Position numbers and translations under genes: made by a program
The notes under the pieces: model-generated
The model's input: only the letters and a program-made list of their open reading frames with translations
The model's database searches: none
Told to the model about the DNA's origin: nothing
Shown: positions 34,021-35,491 of the stretch, piece after piece
How the letters are laid out: every line of letters begins with the position of its first letter
How positions within the stretch are numbered: position 1 is the first letter of the stretch
Source: Phycisphaerales bacterium
GTDB taxonomy: Bacteria; Planctomycetota; Phycisphaerae; Phycisphaerales; SM1A02
Length of the DNA stretch: 35,491 nucleotides
Reading direction: 5' to 3'
NCBI GenBank assembly: GCA_028823105.1
Contig: JAPKCC010000027.1
Span: forward strand, 1 to 35,491

Positions 34021-34082
34021 CGACTGGTGGTCAGCCGAGGAAGACCGGTTCCCGGTGTGTCGGGAACCCAAGTGGGGTCGAA

Positions 34083-34112
34083 ATTGTACAGATCATCCTG
34101 AGGGTCTGTCGC
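34083..34112 (-). promoter_or_regulatory. candidate sigma-70-like promoter for fabG-acpP-fabF
   Basis: On the minus strand, GCGACA (34112-34107; 4 of 6 matches to TTGACA) is followed after 18 bases by TACAAT (34088-34083; 5 of 6 matches). It would start transcription near 34076, about 100 bases before the fabG start. This is pattern matching only. Confidence 0.4.
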
Positions 34113-34120
34113 GGAATCGA

Positions 34121-34333
34121 GGTTTTCGTGACGGTCCGGGTCGATGTGTCTGATACGTCCACAGCCCGGTTTGGACGGCGAAGAGCGTGATCAAGCCGAA
34201 CGGCGCCACCGCTCAGAAGAGAGCGAGGCCGAGCCAGATGGGAAGCGAGACAAGAAAGACAGAAAAAGTGGCCGGCGAAACTCCGCAAGGGACTGACACC
34301 GACGGTCACAACGAATTGATCGGGGCATGAGAG
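34121..34333. other. intergenic stretch upstream of the fab promoter, no certain gene
   Basis: The minus strand carries two short hydrophobic reading frames in register, separated by one TGA (34215-34213): about 27 residues ending PIWLGLALF, and 38 residues from GTG 34209 beginning (M)APFGLITLFAVQTGLW. Either could be a small membrane protein remnant, but neither has a ribosome site or known homologue. Nothing else was seen. Confidence 0.25.
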
Positions 34334-34369
34334 AAAACCCCTCCAAGCCACAGGCTTGGAGGGGTTTTT
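34334..34369. terminator. bidirectional Rho-independent terminator
   Basis: A perfect stem of AAAACCCCTCCAAGCC (34334-34349) and GGCTTGGAGGGGTTTT (34353-34368) has a three-base loop. T runs follow on both strands. It ends the minus-strand transcript that carries the gdhA relic and dockerin gene. Confidence 0.93.
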
Positions 34370-34397
34370 CGTTGATCGCAGGAAATGAAATCGGAGG

Positions 34398-34520
34398 TCA
34401 GATGCCTTGTGCCAGCATCGAACGGGCGACCTTGAGGAAGCCGGCGATGTTCGCTCCGTGACGGAGATCGTTGCCGAACTCGTCGTGCTTCGCGGCGGAA
34501 GCGATTTCACGGCGGCACTC
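34398..34520 (-). pseudogene. gdhA: C-terminal relic of glutamate dehydrogenase
   Basis: The last ~41 codons before the TGA at 34398 read ...KHDEFGNDLRHGANIAGFLKVARSMLAQGI. This is the very conserved C-terminus of hexameric NADP-type glutamate dehydrogenase (GANIAGFxKVAxAMLAQGV). No start codon or dehydrogenase sequence precedes it: the frame opens only at about 34580 with unrelated sequence, and the dockerin gene ends at 34623. Nucleotides 34530-34575 in another frame (EGIHDLLE) might be a frame-shifted continuation. The rest, over 350 residues, is gone. An intact original terminator follows at 34334. This is most simply a deletion or rearrangement remnant. Confidence 0.65.
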
Positions 34521-34622
34521 GAAAACTGCCAGGCCCTGAGAGGGGCGTCGATGTCTCCAGGAGATCATGGATGCCTTCAAATGACGTGAGGGTCCGGCCC
34601 TCGAGCGTCGCTCAACGAGGAC

Positions 34623-35491
34623 TTACTGGCACGGGCCCCAGTCACCCAGGAGGATCGCGAGATCCTCTGCGTTGACGATGCCATCATCATTCAGATCGGC
34701 GATGGCCCGTTTCGGCTGAGTGACCTTGCCCCAGTAGGCAAGGACAATTGCGAGATCGGCCCCGTCGACGATGCCGTTGTAGTCGAGGTCACCGATGCAG
34801 GTCTCGGCCGGTTCGACAATCACCTTGAAGAGGTAGTTCGAGGCGAAGGTCTCGCCGGACGTCACGATTGCCTGTCCCGTCGAGAGAATACCGCCATAAA
34901 TCCAGGCGATGACGGTGGGCTCGGTGATCGCATCCAGGTCGTAGAGACCTTCGGGGGTGATCGTGACCCGAGGAATCGTCAGGGACTCGGTTCCATGAAA
35001 GTAGAGTTCACCGGTCGAATTGTAGATGTCGGGATACGCCGCTCCCAGCAGGTGCTGAGACCACTCGTTGCTCTCCGGCTTGTAGCGCACGGCGTGAACG
35101 TCGTTGGAATAGGGAATCGTCGGATCCGGGTAGAGATCACCGTTCAAGAGGACCTGGTAGCCGAGCCCTCCGAAGGTCAGGAACCAGTTCTCCTGACGGG
35201 ATTCGGACCACAACGTCAGACGCCCCGAGTTGTAGACGTTGAAACCCTGCCGAAGCGCATTCGGATCGGTCGGGTCATCCATCGTCATCGTGCCGTCACC
35301 GTTGATGACGATGGGCACCGTCCAGATACCCGGATAGCCGCCGGTGAAGTCGGTGAAAACGCCGGCCAACGCCACTCCCCCGATTTCGCCACCGGGGACC
35401 CGGGCAGGCAGGATGTTGAGGTCGCGGCGGCGGGCCCACGTGGGCGGTTCCGCAGTGGCCCCAATGAACTCGGGCTCGGCATCGGGATCAC
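34623..35491 (-). CDS. secreted protein with two C-terminal dockerin-type repeats, 5' end outside window
   Basis: The frame is open to the end of the window (it reads DPDAEPEFIGATAEPPTWAR at the edge), so only the last ~289 residues are seen; the GTG at 35375 is internal. The body (~1-225 of the visible part) is a beta-rich domain with many Tyr/Trp/Asn (LTLWSESRQENWFLTFGGLG, SNDVHAVRYKPESNEWSQHL) and matches nothing I can name. The last ~58 residues hold two EF-hand-like dockerin loops, GDLDYNGIVDGADLAIVLAY and ADLNDDGIVNAEDLAILLGD, ending WGPCQ. One Cys precedes the first loop and one closes the second, possibly forming a disulfide. It should be an exported, calcium-binding-module protein like the dehydrogenase at 6452-7843. 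Function unknown. Confidence 0.75.
   Translation of the reverse strand, partial: DPDAEPEFIGATAEPPTWARRRDLNILPARVPGGEIGGVALAGVFTDFTGGYPGIWTVPIVINGDGTMTMDDPTDPNALRQGFNVYNSGRLTLWSESRQENWFLTFGGLGYQVLLNGDLYPDPTIPYSNDVHAVRYKPESNEWSQHLLGAAYPDIYNSTGELYFHGTESLTIPRVTITPEGLYDLDAITEPTVIAWIYGGILSTGQAIVTSGETFASNYLFKVIVEPAETCIGDLDYNGIVDGADLAIVLAYWGKVTQPKRAIADLNDDGIVNAEDLAILLGDWGPCQ

Noticed and set aside
34031-34510. 159-codon minus-strand frame upstream of fabG
   Set aside because: It reads across a strong terminator hairpin and the fab promoter candidate and has no recognisable domain; the gdhA-like C-terminus is in a different frame.

Overview
The window looks like chromosomal DNA of a marine planctomycete, most likely of the class Phycisphaerae. 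The composition is GC-rich. Two secreted proteins end in dockerin-type calcium repeats of the planctomycete kind (GDFNDDG..., DLNDDG...). A response regulator carries an excisionase-type helix-turn-helix, and the housekeeping genes are scattered singly or in small groups. This assignment is inference from gene content; no rRNA is present.

Layout. 1-2742: C-terminal part of an autotransporter, closed by a terminator. 2880-6076: a coupled pair, a family-3 N-acetylhexosaminidase and an M28 zinc peptidase. 6452-7843: a secreted PQQ-type sugar dehydrogenase with a dockerin, followed by a strong terminator. 8019-10815: a tightly overlapping operon of DUF1573 lipoprotein, metallophosphoesterase and TsaB. 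10945-13372: a three-gene signalling cassette of HTH-receiver regulator, ATPase-only histidine kinase interrupted by an in-frame TGA, and pseudoreceiver-GAF protein. 13409-15005 (minus): phosphatidylserine decarboxylase and a membrane-anchored HTH protein. 15147-16286: MutY. 16299-18593 (minus): a 7TM-HD phosphodiesterase whose coding frame runs upstream of any normal start codon. 19065-19958: a lipoprotein. 19972-21823 (minus): GatC and GatA. 21981-26527: an RND efflux pair. 26537-27661 (minus): NIF3-like protein. 27910-28716: a Bax-inhibitor-1-like membrane protein. 28813-30840 (minus): GH15 glucoamylase-like enzyme. 30951-31217 (minus): FliN-like protein. 31550-33976 (minus): fabG-acpP-fabF. 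About 34398-34520 (minus): a relic of the glutamate dehydrogenase C-terminus. 34623-35491 (minus): C-terminal part of a second dockerin protein.

The points that stand out most are these. (1) fabG apparently starts at an AUC codon with a well-placed GGAG, giving exactly 244 residues, downstream of three perfect 10-bp pyrimidine repeats. (2) An in-frame UGA lies inside the N-box of the kinase ATPase domain, while the frame continues perfectly on both sides. (3) The 7TM-HD gene has coding sequence without a canonical start. (4) There is a truncated gdhA relic. No tRNA, rRNA, CRISPR array, insertion sequence or phage gene was seen.
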